Source: Streptomyces sp. (GTDB taxonomy: Bacteria > Actinomycetota > Actinomycetes > Streptomycetales > Streptomycetaceae). From it: DNA of 47,074 nucleotides. The DNA lies in contig JABFVM010000230.1 in the NCBI GenBank assembly GCA_013362785.1, positions 1 to 47,074 of the forward strand. The letters run 5' to 3'. Every line of letters begins with the position of its first letter. The stretch's first letter is position 1. The position numbers and the translations under genes were made by a program. Of the stretch, positions 8,370 to 17,115 are shown piece by piece. The notes under the pieces are model-generated. The model was not told the origin of the DNA. It saw nothing but the letters and a program-made list of their open reading frames with translations, and ran no database searches.

Positions 8370-9020
8370 TCAGCTGCCGTCGCGAAGCTGAGCGAGGGTC
8401 TCCCGGCGGAAACCGATATTGTCGAAGACGGCTGTACATCCTTCACCGAACGGCGACTGAGAAAGGAATCCGACCTTGAGCGCCGCCAAGTCGGACAACG
8501 CGCCGAAGGAGAAGTAGCGGATCATGCGCCACCATTCACCGTCGTGCGAGGCGTGAAACGCAAAGGCCTGCCCCATCCGGGAAACACGCAGCCAGGTACT
8601 GTTTCCGCTGACCTCGTCAGCGTTGGCGTCGTCCGAGTCCCCTCGGGTAACCACTGATACGACACTGGGCCGACCCTGCGGCGTGTACTCGAAGCACAAC
8701 TTCGCCCATGTCTGCTCGCCCGCTTGGATGAACAGCACACCGGCGTCAAAGGTGTCCTTGAAGGCCACCTCGACTCGGGCCGTCAACTGGAAGTCTCCAC
8801 TGACATCCCCGACGAGCCGCAGCAGGTCGGCACCCTCAGCGGGGTCCTTGCGTGCCGGATCGAGGAACAGGTCGGTTCGCGGACCTGCGGTAATGGCCAG
8901 AGCCTCGTTCCCGATGCGCCATGTGGTACCGGCAGACGGACCCTCCGGCGCCAGGCCGAAAGGAAGACCGGGCACAGTCAATGATTGGTTCACAAGCCCC
9001 TCTTTTTCCCCCGCATTCAT
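8370..9020 (-). CDS. DUF1349 domain protein (YesU-like)
   Basis: About 216 residues with features of the DUF1349 family, a concanavalin-like beta-sandwich fold. Typical stretches are TRVEVAFKDTFDAGVLFIQ, WAKLCFEYTP, WLRVSRMGQAFAFHASHDG and KVGFLSQSPFGEGCTAVFDN. Members of this fold bind or modify carbohydrates, but most have no assigned activity. The ATG at 9020 has a weak GGGGG site; a GTG at about 8988, preceded by AGAGGGG, is an alternative. A good promoter lies upstream (9088-9116). In a cluster with two glycosyltransferases a sugar-related role is possible, but this is inference. Confidence 0.75.
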   Translation of the reverse strand: MNAGEKEGLVNQSLTVPGLPFGLAPEGPSAGTTWRIGNEALAITAGPRTDLFLDPARKDPAEGADLLRLVGDVSGDFQLTARVEVAFKDTFDAGVLFIQAGEQTWAKLCFEYTPQGRPSVVSVVTRGDSDDANADEVSGNSTWLRVSRMGQAFAFHASHDGEWWRMIRYFSFGALSDLAALKVGFLSQSPFGEGCTAVFDNIGFRRETLAQLRDGS

Positions 9021-9087
9021 GCCCCCGCAACGTGCACCGAAAGATTTTGTTCGAGATATCGAATACCGTTCGATCGGTGCGGTATGG

Positions 9088-9116
9088 ATCTTACGGGGAA
9101 GCCAGATGATGCACAA
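9088..9116 (-). promoter_or_regulatory. HrdB-like promoter for the DUF1349 gene
   Basis: On the minus strand TTGTGC (9116-9111), 17 bases, then TAAGAT (9093-9088) fit a vegetative -35/-10 pair. The transcript would begin near 9081, leaving a leader of about 60 bases before the ATG at 9020. A small dyad, TTCGA-GATA-TCGAA, lies in this leader near 9055 and could be an operator. Confidence 0.5.
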
Positions 9117-9223
9117 GGTTGTTCACGGGTGCGCCACTTGGTTCAGTCCAGGCCGAGCGGCTGCGCGTCGATGCCCTGATACGCACGCCGTACGTCGGCC
9201 GTACCCGGGTTCGGATCCAACCG

Positions 9224-11194
9224 TCAACGATTAGCCAGGAACAGCATGTATTCGGCACGATCGAAGGGGTTTCCATCCGTCCGGGCTCGACGGGGTGGCG
9301 GATTGGCTGCGACAGCTTTGTCGCCGTCCGCGTAGGACGCCCAGGACGCTCTACCACCAGTGAGCGACAAAAGCCGTTGACGCACCTCGGCCAGCATGCG
9401 GAGTGGAAGCCGTCCTTCGATCACCCACAACCCCATCCCCTCCCTACATGCCTCGATTTCGGCCTCATGACTGCTCAGGAAATTGACCACTGCCCCAAAG
9501 TTCTCCTCGGGGACTTCTACCCAGAATTGGTGCATGGGCTCGTACACTTTGGTTCCAGCCTGCGCAAGTGCCTGCATCAGTACATGCGGAGTCACGTCCC
9601 GGAAGTCTCGTGCAGCCGAGAACGGGCGGGCCCAGAACCCGCAGTGGGTCATGGTGACCTCGATATCGACGACCGGCCAGCCGTAGCGGCCCTGGGACAA
9701 CGCCGATCTCACCGTCTCTTCGACCGCGTCGTGGAACGCCACGGGCAGGGCCCCCAACTCCACCTCACGCCGATAGGAGACGCCCTGCCCTGGTTCAACT
9801 CGCAGCCCCACCGTCGCCAAGAAGCCGTTACCGATCATCTCAAGAGCGGCGCCCACTCCCGTGGGCCGTTCCAGGTGGATGATGCTCGGAGGTTCGAACA
9901 GGGCCTTGACGCCGAATTCCTCCACCAGGGTCTGCTGGAGCACTTCCTGCTGCACATGGCCGTACAGCTGGATGACCGACTCGCCGTCAGGTCCCGAGTC
10001 GGCGCGGATCATCGGGTCCCGATCGGCCAGTGCGACGAGGGCGGCACGCAGCGCCGGCGCGTTCATGGGATCTGCCGGTCGCACCGCGACCTCAAGACCA
10101 GGCGGCGGGAACTGCCGACTCTGCGGCGGAGCCTCGCCGATCCCCAGCCGATCGCCTATCCGCAGCTTCGCCAGACCACCGATCGACGCGATGTGGCCGG
10201 CGGTCAGACGGCGGTCACCCTCGCCGTCCGGGGCCACCACGTCGAGACTGCGAATCCGACCGCGGAAAGGGGAACCATCGCTCTGGTGCACATCCACCTG
10301 CTGCCGCTCGGCCAGCACCCCGCCGAAGCACCGGACGAGCGCTCTCCTCTCGCCTCGCTCGTTTCGCCCGATGGCGAACACACAGGCGGACAGGTCCGCT
10401 CCGCCGGCCGGCGGCTCCAGCAGTTCCCTGAGGGCCGACCGCAGGCCGTCGATCCCGGCACCGGTGATCGAGGAGCCGAACACGACCGGCTGCACCAGAC
10501 CGGCGTTGGTCTGACCCCGTAAGGACTCGACCAGTTCGGCACGGCCCGGGAGCTGGTCCGCCACAAGCTGCGCCAAGATGTTCTCGTCGTTCTCGGCGAG
10601 GCATTCGGCCCATTGTCGCCGCACGTCGGCGTCGGACACGTCGGCCGGCGCGAAACCCGCCTGAGGCGTACTCGGATCGACCGGGAATCCCATCGCTATA
10701 GGCAGGAGACCGAGCTTGCCGGACAGCTCGCCCATCAGCTCCATGCCCGCAGCGCCAACGCAGTCCATCTTGTTGACGAACACGATGGTGGGGAGCCGGA
10801 GTCGCTGAATCACGTGCCAGAGCGTCCGTGTCTGCGGCTGAACTCCTTCGGGCGCCGAAATCACCAGGACCACGGCATCCACAGCCATCAGTGCGCGCTC
10901 GACCTCTGCCACGAAGTCGGCGTGTCCGGGGGTGTCGACGAGGTTGTACTGACGGTCCCCGTCCCGGAAGCAGGCCACTGCCGACCGGACGGTGATTCCC
11001 CGGGCCCTCTCGATCGCATCCGAGTCGGTTTGCGTGGTGCCCTCGTCAACGCTCCCGATGCGGCTGATCGCGCCGCACTCGAAGAGCAGCCGTTCGGTCA
11101 GACTCGTCTTGCCGGCGTCAACGTGCGCCAGAATGCCAAGGTTGAGCACGTTTCCGGTGCCACTTCGCGCGCCGTTCGCATCAGTGGGCCTCAC
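9224..11194 (-). CDS. tetracycline-type ribosomal protection GTPase (OtrA/TetM family)
   Basis: A 656-residue translational GTPase related to elongation factor G. The G domain shows G1 AHVDAGKTS, G2 RGIT, G3 DTPGH and G4 NKMD. Domains II to V follow, with the length typical of Tet(M)/Tet(O)/OtrA proteins rather than EF-G (about 700). These proteins bind the ribosome and displace drugs from the decoding site of the small subunit. The GTG start overlaps the stop of the FAD oxidoreductase gene (GTGA). Inside a biosynthetic cluster it is most simply a self-resistance gene, which hints that the product binds the 30S subunit near the A site. Confidence 0.93.
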   Translation of the reverse strand: MRPTDANGARSGTGNVLNLGILAHVDAGKTSLTERLLFECGAISRIGSVDEGTTQTDSDAIERARGITVRSAVACFRDGDRQYNLVDTPGHADFVAEVERALMAVDAVVLVISAPEGVQPQTRTLWHVIQRLRLPTIVFVNKMDCVGAAGMELMGELSGKLGLLPIAMGFPVDPSTPQAGFAPADVSDADVRRQWAECLAENDENILAQLVADQLPGRAELVESLRGQTNAGLVQPVVFGSSITGAGIDGLRSALRELLEPPAGGADLSACVFAIGRNERGERRALVRCFGGVLAERQQVDVHQSDGSPFRGRIRSLDVVAPDGEGDRRLTAGHIASIGGLAKLRIGDRLGIGEAPPQSRQFPPPGLEVAVRPADPMNAPALRAALVALADRDPMIRADSGPDGESVIQLYGHVQQEVLQQTLVEEFGVKALFEPPSIIHLERPTGVGAALEMIGNGFLATVGLRVEPGQGVSYRREVELGALPVAFHDAVEETVRSALSQGRYGWPVVDIEVTMTHCGFWARPFSAARDFRDVTPHVLMQALAQAGTKVYEPMHQFWVEVPEENFGAVVNFLSSHEAEIEACREGMGLWVIEGRLPLRMLAEVRQRLLSLTGGRASWASYADGDKAVAANPPPRRARTDGNPFDRAEYMLFLANR

Positions 11195-12363
11195 CGCACC
11201 GACCCGTACACCAGTTCCTCGGCCGGCCGCATTCCGGCCAGGACGCCGAGATAGACCTGAGTAAGAGCGGCGGAATCCCGGATCCTCTCATGCACCGCCA
11301 GTCGACGGCCCGTCACCTTGAGGTCGGCCGCCGTGAGCGTCGCCGTGTACGACTCCATGAGCAATCCGTCCCGGCGCCTGGCGAACTCGGCCAGCGCTGC
11401 GTCCACCGCCCGGTCCGATCCGCATCGCCCTGCCAGCACCTGCGCCAGGAGCTCGGCCTGGAGGAAAGCATCGGTGATGCCCCGCGCGGTGATGCTGTCC
11501 TTGTGGTGACCCGCGTCACCCACCAGCGCCCAGCCCTTCCCGGACGCCTCACGGAAGAAGTTCTGCTGGTCCCCGGTACCGGTCAGGCGCAGGGCCGGCT
11601 CGACGTGTCGCAACCGGTCGTGGAGGTCCGGTGCCAGCGCGCCGATGGTCTCCAGATGAAATCTCATGGGGTCGGTGCGCGCGTGTTCAAACACGGCTTG
11701 GGGTGCGTAGGTGGCGATCAGTGATGTTTCGTCGTGGGTCGGAATGACGCTCACGTATGTGTTCCGCGCTTCGGCGAGCCGCACCTGGTCACCGCCCATG
11801 CGCCACCCGGTGTAATAGACGCACGTACGACGCACATCCTCGACCGTCTTCACCGCACCGCACAGGCGGGCGAGAGTGGAACGCATTCCATCAGCGCCCA
11901 CGACGACCCGGCCGAGTTCCTCCGAGACGGTCCCGTGGGGACCACGCAGCAGCACTCCGGCCACCCGGCCCTCACGCCGTACGACATCGACCAGCTTCGT
12001 CTGTGTTCTGAACTCGACCCCGGCGGCTTGGGCGGCGTCGGCCAGTGTCTGGTCGAGCACGTGACGCCGCGGCGCGAGGGCGAAGTCGATGCCCTCGTAC
12101 TCAGGGAGCGGACCTGAGACCGATATGGACCCCATGGTGTGGGACAGGCTCTTCAGCTTGGGACAGCCGGTCTCCAACAGTGTGCCCAGAACTCCCCATT
12201 CGTGAAGCCGGGCCACACCCGGCTGGTGAATGTAGAGCGTGGACATGGCATCCGAGGGGAATCGCGCTTGCTCGACCATCAGGACGCGGTGCCCGGATTC
12301 GGCCAATAACAGGGCGGTCGCTGCTCCGGCGCAGCGGCCGCCGATCACTACAAGGTCATACAT
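11191..12363 (-). CDS. FAD-dependent oxidoreductase / monooxygenase
   Basis: About 390 residues. The N-terminus carries the dinucleotide-binding fold YDLVVIGGRCAGAATALLLA, with an acidic ribose-binding residue after it (VMVEQ-type). A second FAD motif, LVGDAGHHKDSITARGITDA, lies near residue 280. This matches class A flavin monooxygenases and the related geranylgeranyl-reductase/halogenase branch. I see no tryptophan-halogenase WxWxIP signature. The ATG at 12363 is preferred; a GTG four codons upstream is possible. It probably oxidises the scaffold or a building block during tailoring. Confidence 0.88.
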   Translation of the reverse strand: MYDLVVIGGRCAGAATALLLAESGHRVLMVEQARFPSDAMSTLYIHQPGVARLHEWGVLGTLLETGCPKLKSLSHTMGSISVSGPLPEYEGIDFALAPRRHVLDQTLADAAQAAGVEFRTQTKLVDVVRREGRVAGVLLRGPHGTVSEELGRVVVGADGMRSTLARLCGAVKTVEDVRRTCVYYTGWRMGGDQVRLAEARNTYVSVIPTHDETSLIATYAPQAVFEHARTDPMRFHLETIGALAPDLHDRLRHVEPALRLTGTGDQQNFFREASGKGWALVGDAGHHKDSITARGITDAFLQAELLAQVLAGRCGSDRAVDAALAEFARRRDGLLMESYTATLTAADLKVTGRRLAVHERIRDSAALTQVYLGVLAGMRPAEELVYGSVR

Positions 12364-12405
12364 GGGCACCGCCACTCTCGATGTGCTGTCCGGCTGGATC
12401 CGCTT

Positions 12406-13155
12406 TCAGTGCCATCTCGACCACGAGGTGATGACATCGGCGACATCAGCAGTGTGGTCGAGCAACAGATTGTGACCCCCTGGCACCCGTTGGAGCTCGA
12501 ATCCGCCCGTGGTGAATCGGGACCATTCCTCGAAGTCCCGCTGGTCGACGGCCGTGTCGGCGGTGCCGAGGATCCCGACGATGCTGTCCGCGATCTTTCG
12601 CTCCTCGGCGGGTCGATAGGTCTCGATCGCCTCGTAGTCGGCACGCAGAGCGGGAACGAGCAGTTCGAGCAGTTCCTCGTCCTCAAGGACGAAGTCGGGC
12701 ACATAGCCGTCGGCGGCGACTCGCCTCATGAACGGGCCGACGGGCCACTTCCACACCCCGTCCCGGGGGATCCGGTCGGGCGCCTCGTGGGCCGACAGGA
12801 ACAGCGCGCGCACCTTGGCGTCCGCAAGGCGGCGTGTGATCTCGAAGGCCACGATGGCTCCGGAGCAATGGCCGTAGAGGGTGATGGGACGGTCACCTGC
12901 GTGGGCAGCGACCGCCTCGGCGGCCGCATCCGCGATCAGGTGGACGTCGCGAAGCGGTTCCTCATGCATGCGGGCCTCTCGCGCCGGCAGCCGCACCGCA
13001 GCAGCCGTGACGCACCTCCCGACCTTGCGGCACAGGTCGCGAACAGCCGCCGCGCCGGCGCCGGCATGGGGCACCGCGTAGAACACTTCGTCCCGGTCTG
13101 TGCTGGAGGGTGAGGCCATCTCCACCAGCCACGGACTGCTCCCCGGCGGAGTCAT
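12406..13155 (-). CDS. type II thioesterase with Cys in place of the catalytic Ser
   Basis: A 249-residue alpha/beta hydrolase of the NRPS/PKS type II thioesterase family. FYAVPHAGAGAAAVRD corresponds to the family's FPHAGG oxyanion region, and GGHNLLLD carries the catalytic His. The nucleophile elbow is GHCSG, so position 97, normally Ser in GHSxG, is Cys (codon TGC). Type II thioesterases remove wrong or stalled acyl groups from carrier proteins. A Cys nucleophile makes a more aminolysis-prone acyl enzyme and has been linked to unusual release chemistry in some terminal thioesterases. The gene overlaps the A-M-A synthetase gene by four bases. Confidence 0.9.
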   Translation of the reverse strand: MTPPGSSPWLVEMASPSSTDRDEVFYAVPHAGAGAAAVRDLCRKVGRCVTAAAVRLPAREARMHEEPLRDVHLIADAAAEAVAAHAGDRPITLYGHCSGAIVAFEITRRLADAKVRALFLSAHEAPDRIPRDGVWKWPVGPFMRRVAADGYVPDFVLEDEELLELLVPALRADYEAIETYRPAEERKIADSIVGILGTADTAVDQRDFEEWSRFTTGGFELQRVPGGHNLLLDHTADVADVITSWSRWH

Positions 13156-15491
13156 GAACGTCCCCCCTTGCTGGTGACCAGTTCCACGAGTGCGCCCCGG
13201 TCGACCTTCCCCACGGGGCTCATGGGGAAGGCGGACACCTCCACGAAGTGGTCCGGCACCATGTAGGACGGGAGTTGAGACATCGCATAGTCCCGGATCT
13301 CGCGCTCGGTGACGCCGTCGGCCAGGTAGAACGCGGCGAGTCGTTTTCCACCACCCGGACCGGGCACGGGCAGTACCACCGCCGCCCGTACGCCGCCGAC
13401 CTGCGCCAGAACGCTCCGCACCTCCCCCAGCTCGATCCGGTAACCGCGGACCTTGACCTGGTCATCGAGCCGTCCAAGGAACTCGATCAGGCCGTCCTCC
13501 CACCACCTGGCGCGGTCTCCGGTTCGGTACATACGGCTCCCCGGCGTCGGCGACCAGGGGTCGGGCAGGAACTTGGAGGCGGTCAGCGCAGGGGCTCCCG
13601 CATAGCCCAGAGCAACGCACTCACCGCCGATGTACAGGTCACCGGCCACGCCCACCGGACACTGCCGCATGTCGTCGTTCAGGATGTAGTAGCGCGCGTT
13701 GGTCATGGGGACGCCGTACGGGATGCTCGGCCAGTCCGGGTCGATCTCGTTGGCCAGGAAGTGGTTCGACCAGACCGTGCACTCGGTCGCCCCTCCCATG
13801 GCCACCACGTCCGCCTTGGGGAAAGCGGCCCTGACCTCGCCGGGCAGTGTCAAGGGGATCCAGTCCCCGCTCAGCAGCACCAGCCGCAGCGGCGCCCCTT
13901 CGAGATCGTCGCGGAGCTTGAGGAACGGCGTCACCATTCCCAGCATCGCCGGGGCGGAGTCCCACATCGTGATCCGCTCCTCGACCAGTAGGTCGAGGAG
14001 AACGTCCGGTTCACTCAGCTCCTCGTCGTCCGCCACCCGTACGTAGCCGCCGAGGGCAAGCATTCCGAACACGTCGAAAACCGACAGGTCGAAACAGAAG
14101 GAGGCGACCGCCAGCAGCCGATCACGGGGTCCGACCCCGTACGTGCGCTGCAGCCAGGCGATGAGGTTCACCACGGGACGGTGCTGAACGGTGACGCCCT
14201 TGGGCACCCCCGTGGAGCCCGACGTGAAGATCACGTAGGCAACCGAATCCGGGGAGCTCGGTACGACCGGGGCCGACGCCGGCTGCGCATCGATGTCCGC
14301 ACCCGACCAGAAGGTCCGCGGCCGGGTGGTGACAGCCGGGTCTCCGACGGTGAGCTCTACGTCGAAGCGGTGGCGCAGCGCGCCCTTCAGGCCGGTTTCG
14401 GTCCTGTCGTGCACCACCACCCGGGTCACCGCCGGTAGCACGTCGACGAGGTTCTGGAACGCGGTTCGCGACAGTGTCAGACCGGCGTGATCCTCTCGGT
14501 CGGGGTCGATCAGGTCGGCCAGCAGGATCCGGCCGCCTGGTCGCAGCAGCCCGACCACCGATTCAAGGACGCTGTAGAAGTATTCGACATCAGGGAAGAA
14601 CTGGACGACGCTCGACATCACCACGAGGTCGAACGGGCCGCTCACCACCTCGTGGGCACGGTGGGCGGCGCCGACGACGCCTTCCAGCCCGGGGCAGCTC
14701 TCGCCGTAGCGGTCCAGGACCCTCCCTACCGAAACCGGCGAGATGTCCATGGCGACGTACCTGCTCGCTCTGCCGGACAGTTCGTCCACGAGTTCGCCGG
14801 AGCCACAGCCGATTTCGAGGATGGACGGACGTTCCACGGACGGACGCTCCGGAGCACTGGCTCCGGCCAGCTCCGCCACGTGTTTCCGGTACGCCTCCAA
14901 GTCGGACAGTTCGTAGTGGGCGTCGCCCCGGGCATTGAAACCGGCTGCGCGGAGGCGGTCCACGTCGTCGACGATGTAGTCGAACAGGTCAGCCAGCGGT
15001 GCCTCGTCGATCGCGGCGTCGGCCGAGTACCGTTCGGGACGGCCCGGGCAGACAACGCCGCGGACGGAGGCCACCGCGGCAGCGAGTCGCTGCGCTTGTT
15101 GCTGCTGCCCTGCCCCCGAGACGATGCACGTCACATCAAGGTCACCGAGGAGCCGCTCCGCCCGGGCCCGGGGCCAGGCGGGGTCGATCGGCACGTACGC
15201 CGCCCCCGCCTTCAGGATGGCGACCAGTGCCACTACCGCCCAGGCGTCACGCCCGCTGAAGAGTGCGACATGGTGTCCCGGTCCGACCCCGATCTCGGAC
15301 AGCAGCCGTGCCATGCGGTCCGAGCCGGCATCGAGCTGGCGGTAGGTGAGCGTCGTCCCGTAAGCGTCACCGACCGCTGCGGCCTCTGGAGTTCTCCTGG
15401 CCGCCTCACGGATCAGAACGGGAAGAGTGACGTCGTCCCGAAACGGCGCGGCCGTTTCATTCCATTTCGGGTCCGGATACGTCTTCGTCAT
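13152..15491 (-). CDS. free-standing NRPS adenylation domain interrupted by a methyltransferase (A-M-A)
   Basis: 779 residues without C or T domains. The A domain starts normally (A1/A2, LKAGAAYVPIDP at 93-104). It is then interrupted at about 130-400 by an S-adenosylmethionine methyltransferase (EIGCGSGEL at 225-233, VVQFFPDVEYF near 295-305). The A domain resumes with FTSGSTGVPKG (422-432), GATEC (567-571), YRTGD (655-659) and the A10 Lys of GKVDR (K742). The insertion lies between motifs A2 and A3. The pocket reads roughly D-L-F-D-L-S-M-V-W-K, closest to cysteine-type codes. The known enzyme TioN, also interrupted between A2 and A3, S-methylates cysteine. The carrier is probably the adjacent lone PCP. 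Confidence 0.92.
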   Translation of the reverse strand: MTKTYPDPKWNETAAPFRDDVTLPVLIREAARRTPEAAAVGDAYGTTLTYRQLDAGSDRMARLLSEIGVGPGHHVALFSGRDAWAVVALVAILKAGAAYVPIDPAWPRARAERLLGDLDVTCIVSGAGQQQQAQRLAAAVASVRGVVCPGRPERYSADAAIDEAPLADLFDYIVDDVDRLRAAGFNARGDAHYELSDLEAYRKHVAELAGASAPERPSVERPSILEIGCGSGELVDELSGRASRYVAMDISPVSVGRVLDRYGESCPGLEGVVGAAHRAHEVVSGPFDLVVMSSVVQFFPDVEYFYSVLESVVGLLRPGGRILLADLIDPDREDHAGLTLSRTAFQNLVDVLPAVTRVVVHDRTETGLKGALRHRFDVELTVGDPAVTTRPRTFWSGADIDAQPASAPVVPSSPDSVAYVIFTSGSTGVPKGVTVQHRPVVNLIAWLQRTYGVGPRDRLLAVASFCFDLSVFDVFGMLALGGYVRVADDEELSEPDVLLDLLVEERITMWDSAPAMLGMVTPFLKLRDDLEGAPLRLVLLSGDWIPLTLPGEVRAAFPKADVVAMGGATECTVWSNHFLANEIDPDWPSIPYGVPMTNARYYILNDDMRQCPVGVAGDLYIGGECVALGYAGAPALTASKFLPDPWSPTPGSRMYRTGDRARWWEDGLIEFLGRLDDQVKVRGYRIELGEVRSVLAQVGGVRAAVVLPVPGPGGGKRLAAFYLADGVTEREIRDYAMSQLPSYMVPDHFVEVSAFPMSPVGKVDRGALVELVTSKGGRS

Positions 15492-15745
15492 CGCTGCTCC
15501 AGGTACTCCGTGATGGCCTGCCCGACTCCGCGGACGGTGGGGAGGGCGAAGAACAGCCGCATGGGCAACCGGGCCCCCACCTCCCTCGACAGGCCGGCCA
15601 TCACCTTCGCCACGAGGAAGGAGTTGCCTCCGACGGCGAAGAAGTCGGCATCTGGACCGAATTCCTCGTGTTCGAGGACCGTTTCCCAGGCGGCACGCAC
15701 CATCAACTGCAGGTCCTCGACAACCGGTTCGACTTGCTCGGTCAT
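15488..15745 (-). CDS. stand-alone peptidyl carrier protein
   Basis: An 85-residue carrier domain. The phosphopantetheine attachment site is DADFFAVGGNSFLVAKVM, with GGNS replacing the usual GGDS. The ATG at 15745 has a well-placed GAGG site; an in-frame ATG at 15757 that overlaps the methyltransferase stop (ATGA) is the alternative. The downstream A-M-A gene overlaps it by four bases. That gene lacks a carrier and this protein lacks an A domain, so they are a natural pair: the A-M-A enzyme would load and methylate an aminoacyl group on this PCP. Confidence 0.9.
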   Translation of the reverse strand: MTEQVEPVVEDLQLMVRAAWETVLEHEEFGPDADFFAVGGNSFLVAKVMAGLSREVGARLPMRLFFALPTVRGVGQAITEYLEQR

Positions 15746-15753
15746 AGTCGGCC

Positions 15754-17115
15754 TCATTCCTGTCCGGTCACGCCCGGGAAGCGCGGGCCGAGTTGGATCG
15801 TGGGCATTTTGCCGTCGGCTGGCTCTGCTTCTCCGAGCTCCGCGGACAGATGAGTCTTCAAGGTGTCCAGTAGGGACCACATCCGGCCCGGTGGCAGCGG
15901 CAGCTGGTCCAGCGCCTTCGGATCGGCTCCGCCGGGCAGGGACAGTCCGAAATGGTCGCCAGCAGCACCTGGTGGGCCGGCCCACACCTGCAGCGCGCCG
16001 GAGCCCAGCCCGGGCTCGCATCCCACGCGGACCTTCCATCCGCCGAGACCGTCCAGGGCCCACAGGGACTCCGGGTCGACGGAGTCGGCGCTCGTTCCGT
16101 CCAAGCGGGCATTCGTCAATCCCCGCCACACCGCGGGGTGGCCTCCCGCCTCGATGTGCCGGGCGATCGCTTTTGCCGGCGCGCCGGCGAAACCCGGCTC
16201 CGGCGGGCTCGTCACGAGGGGACGGCACCCCAGGTGAAGGACCGCGTCGAACCGGAAGACCGTCATCTCGTTGAGGTGTCTGCCCCGTCTGGGCGCGGTC
16301 TCGACGGCCGTCACCGCGCCGAAGACGTGCTCCAGGGACTTGACGTAGTCCGGCGACAAACTGAGTTCGAGGTCTCGCCGTTGATGCCGTTCGAGGTCGA
16401 AGTCCGCCTCTGTGCCTGCCGAGCGCCGCTGGTAGTAGGAGGTCAGCAGCGTGGCGTCACGGAGATCTCCGAGGAAGAGATGTCCCTGTGGCGCCATGCA
16501 TTCGATCGCTCGGGCTATGACGTCTTCCAAGTACTCGACGCTCGGGAAGTACTGTGCCACCGAATTCAGGATGACGGTGTCATAGCCACCCCCCTCAGAA
16601 GCCGGAGGATCCTCGTGCGCCGGGCCCTGGTGGACACGCACCCGGGAGTGTGGTCCGCCTCGACCGCTGATCGACCTCAGCACCTCGATCGAAGCGGAGG
16701 CGAGGTCGGTGGCGACGTACTCCTCAAGGGTGGCGCTCGTAAGAAGCTCGCCCATGATCAGGCCGGTTCCGGCACCGATCTCCAGCACGCTGCGCGGTCG
16801 CAGCGACTTGATGCGGTCAACTGTCGTGTCCACCCATTCCCGCATCTGCGCCACTGGCACCGGCTTTTGGGTGAGCCCGTCGATCCAGCCCACGAGCTGT
16901 GGGTCATCACAACTTCCCGCGTGGTCGACCCCTGAGTCGTACAGGTCCTCGAACAGATACAGCCAGCCGTCCACCGTCTCGGTCACGGACGCTTTGGGTG
17001 TGACCTCGATCCGTGGCTGCGCCCCCGGGACGAGCCGGGCCGCGGCCACCTGGGGATGAGAGGCGAGGCGACGGACCCAGGAGTCCAGTTGTGCCCTCGA
17101 TTCCGCGGCGGTCAT
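15754..17115 (-). CDS. free-standing NRPS-type methyltransferase with A-subdomain flanks
   Basis: 453 residues. The centre is an NRPS M domain: SVLEIGAGTGLIMGELL binds S-adenosylmethionine, TVILNSVAQYFPSVEYLEDV is the hallmark of amino-acid N/C-methylating NRPS domains, and RRGRHLNEMTVFRFD follows. The N-terminal about 40 residues (WVRRLASHPQVAAARLVPG) resemble the adenylation subdomain just after motif A8. The C-terminus (LLDTLKTHLSAELGE) resembles the segment before motif A9/A10. The protein thus looks like the insert of an A8-A9 interrupted A domain, released as a separate gene. It overlaps the C-T-E gene (ATGA). It probably methylates a carrier-bound amino acid. Confidence 0.88.
   Translation of the reverse strand: MTAAESRAQLDSWVRRLASHPQVAAARLVPGAQPRIEVTPKASVTETVDGWLYLFEDLYDSGVDHAGSCDDPQLVGWIDGLTQKPVPVAQMREWVDTTVDRIKSLRPRSVLEIGAGTGLIMGELLTSATLEEYVATDLASASIEVLRSISGRGGPHSRVRVHQGPAHEDPPASEGGGYDTVILNSVAQYFPSVEYLEDVIARAIECMAPQGHLFLGDLRDATLLTSYYQRRSAGTEADFDLERHQRRDLELSLSPDYVKSLEHVFGAVTAVETAPRRGRHLNEMTVFRFDAVLHLGCRPLVTSPPEPGFAGAPAKAIARHIEAGGHPAVWRGLTNARLDGTSADSVDPESLWALDGLGGWKVRVGCEPGLGSGALQVWAGPPGAAGDHFGLSLPGGADPKALDQLPLPPGRMWSLLDTLKTHLSAELGEAEPADGKMPTIQLGPRFPGVTGQE

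Noticed and set aside
13152..15491. A carrier domain at the end of the A-M-A protein
   Set aside because: After the A10 motif GKVDR the protein ends within about 15 residues, so there is no room for a carrier; the separate PCP gene next to it fills this role.
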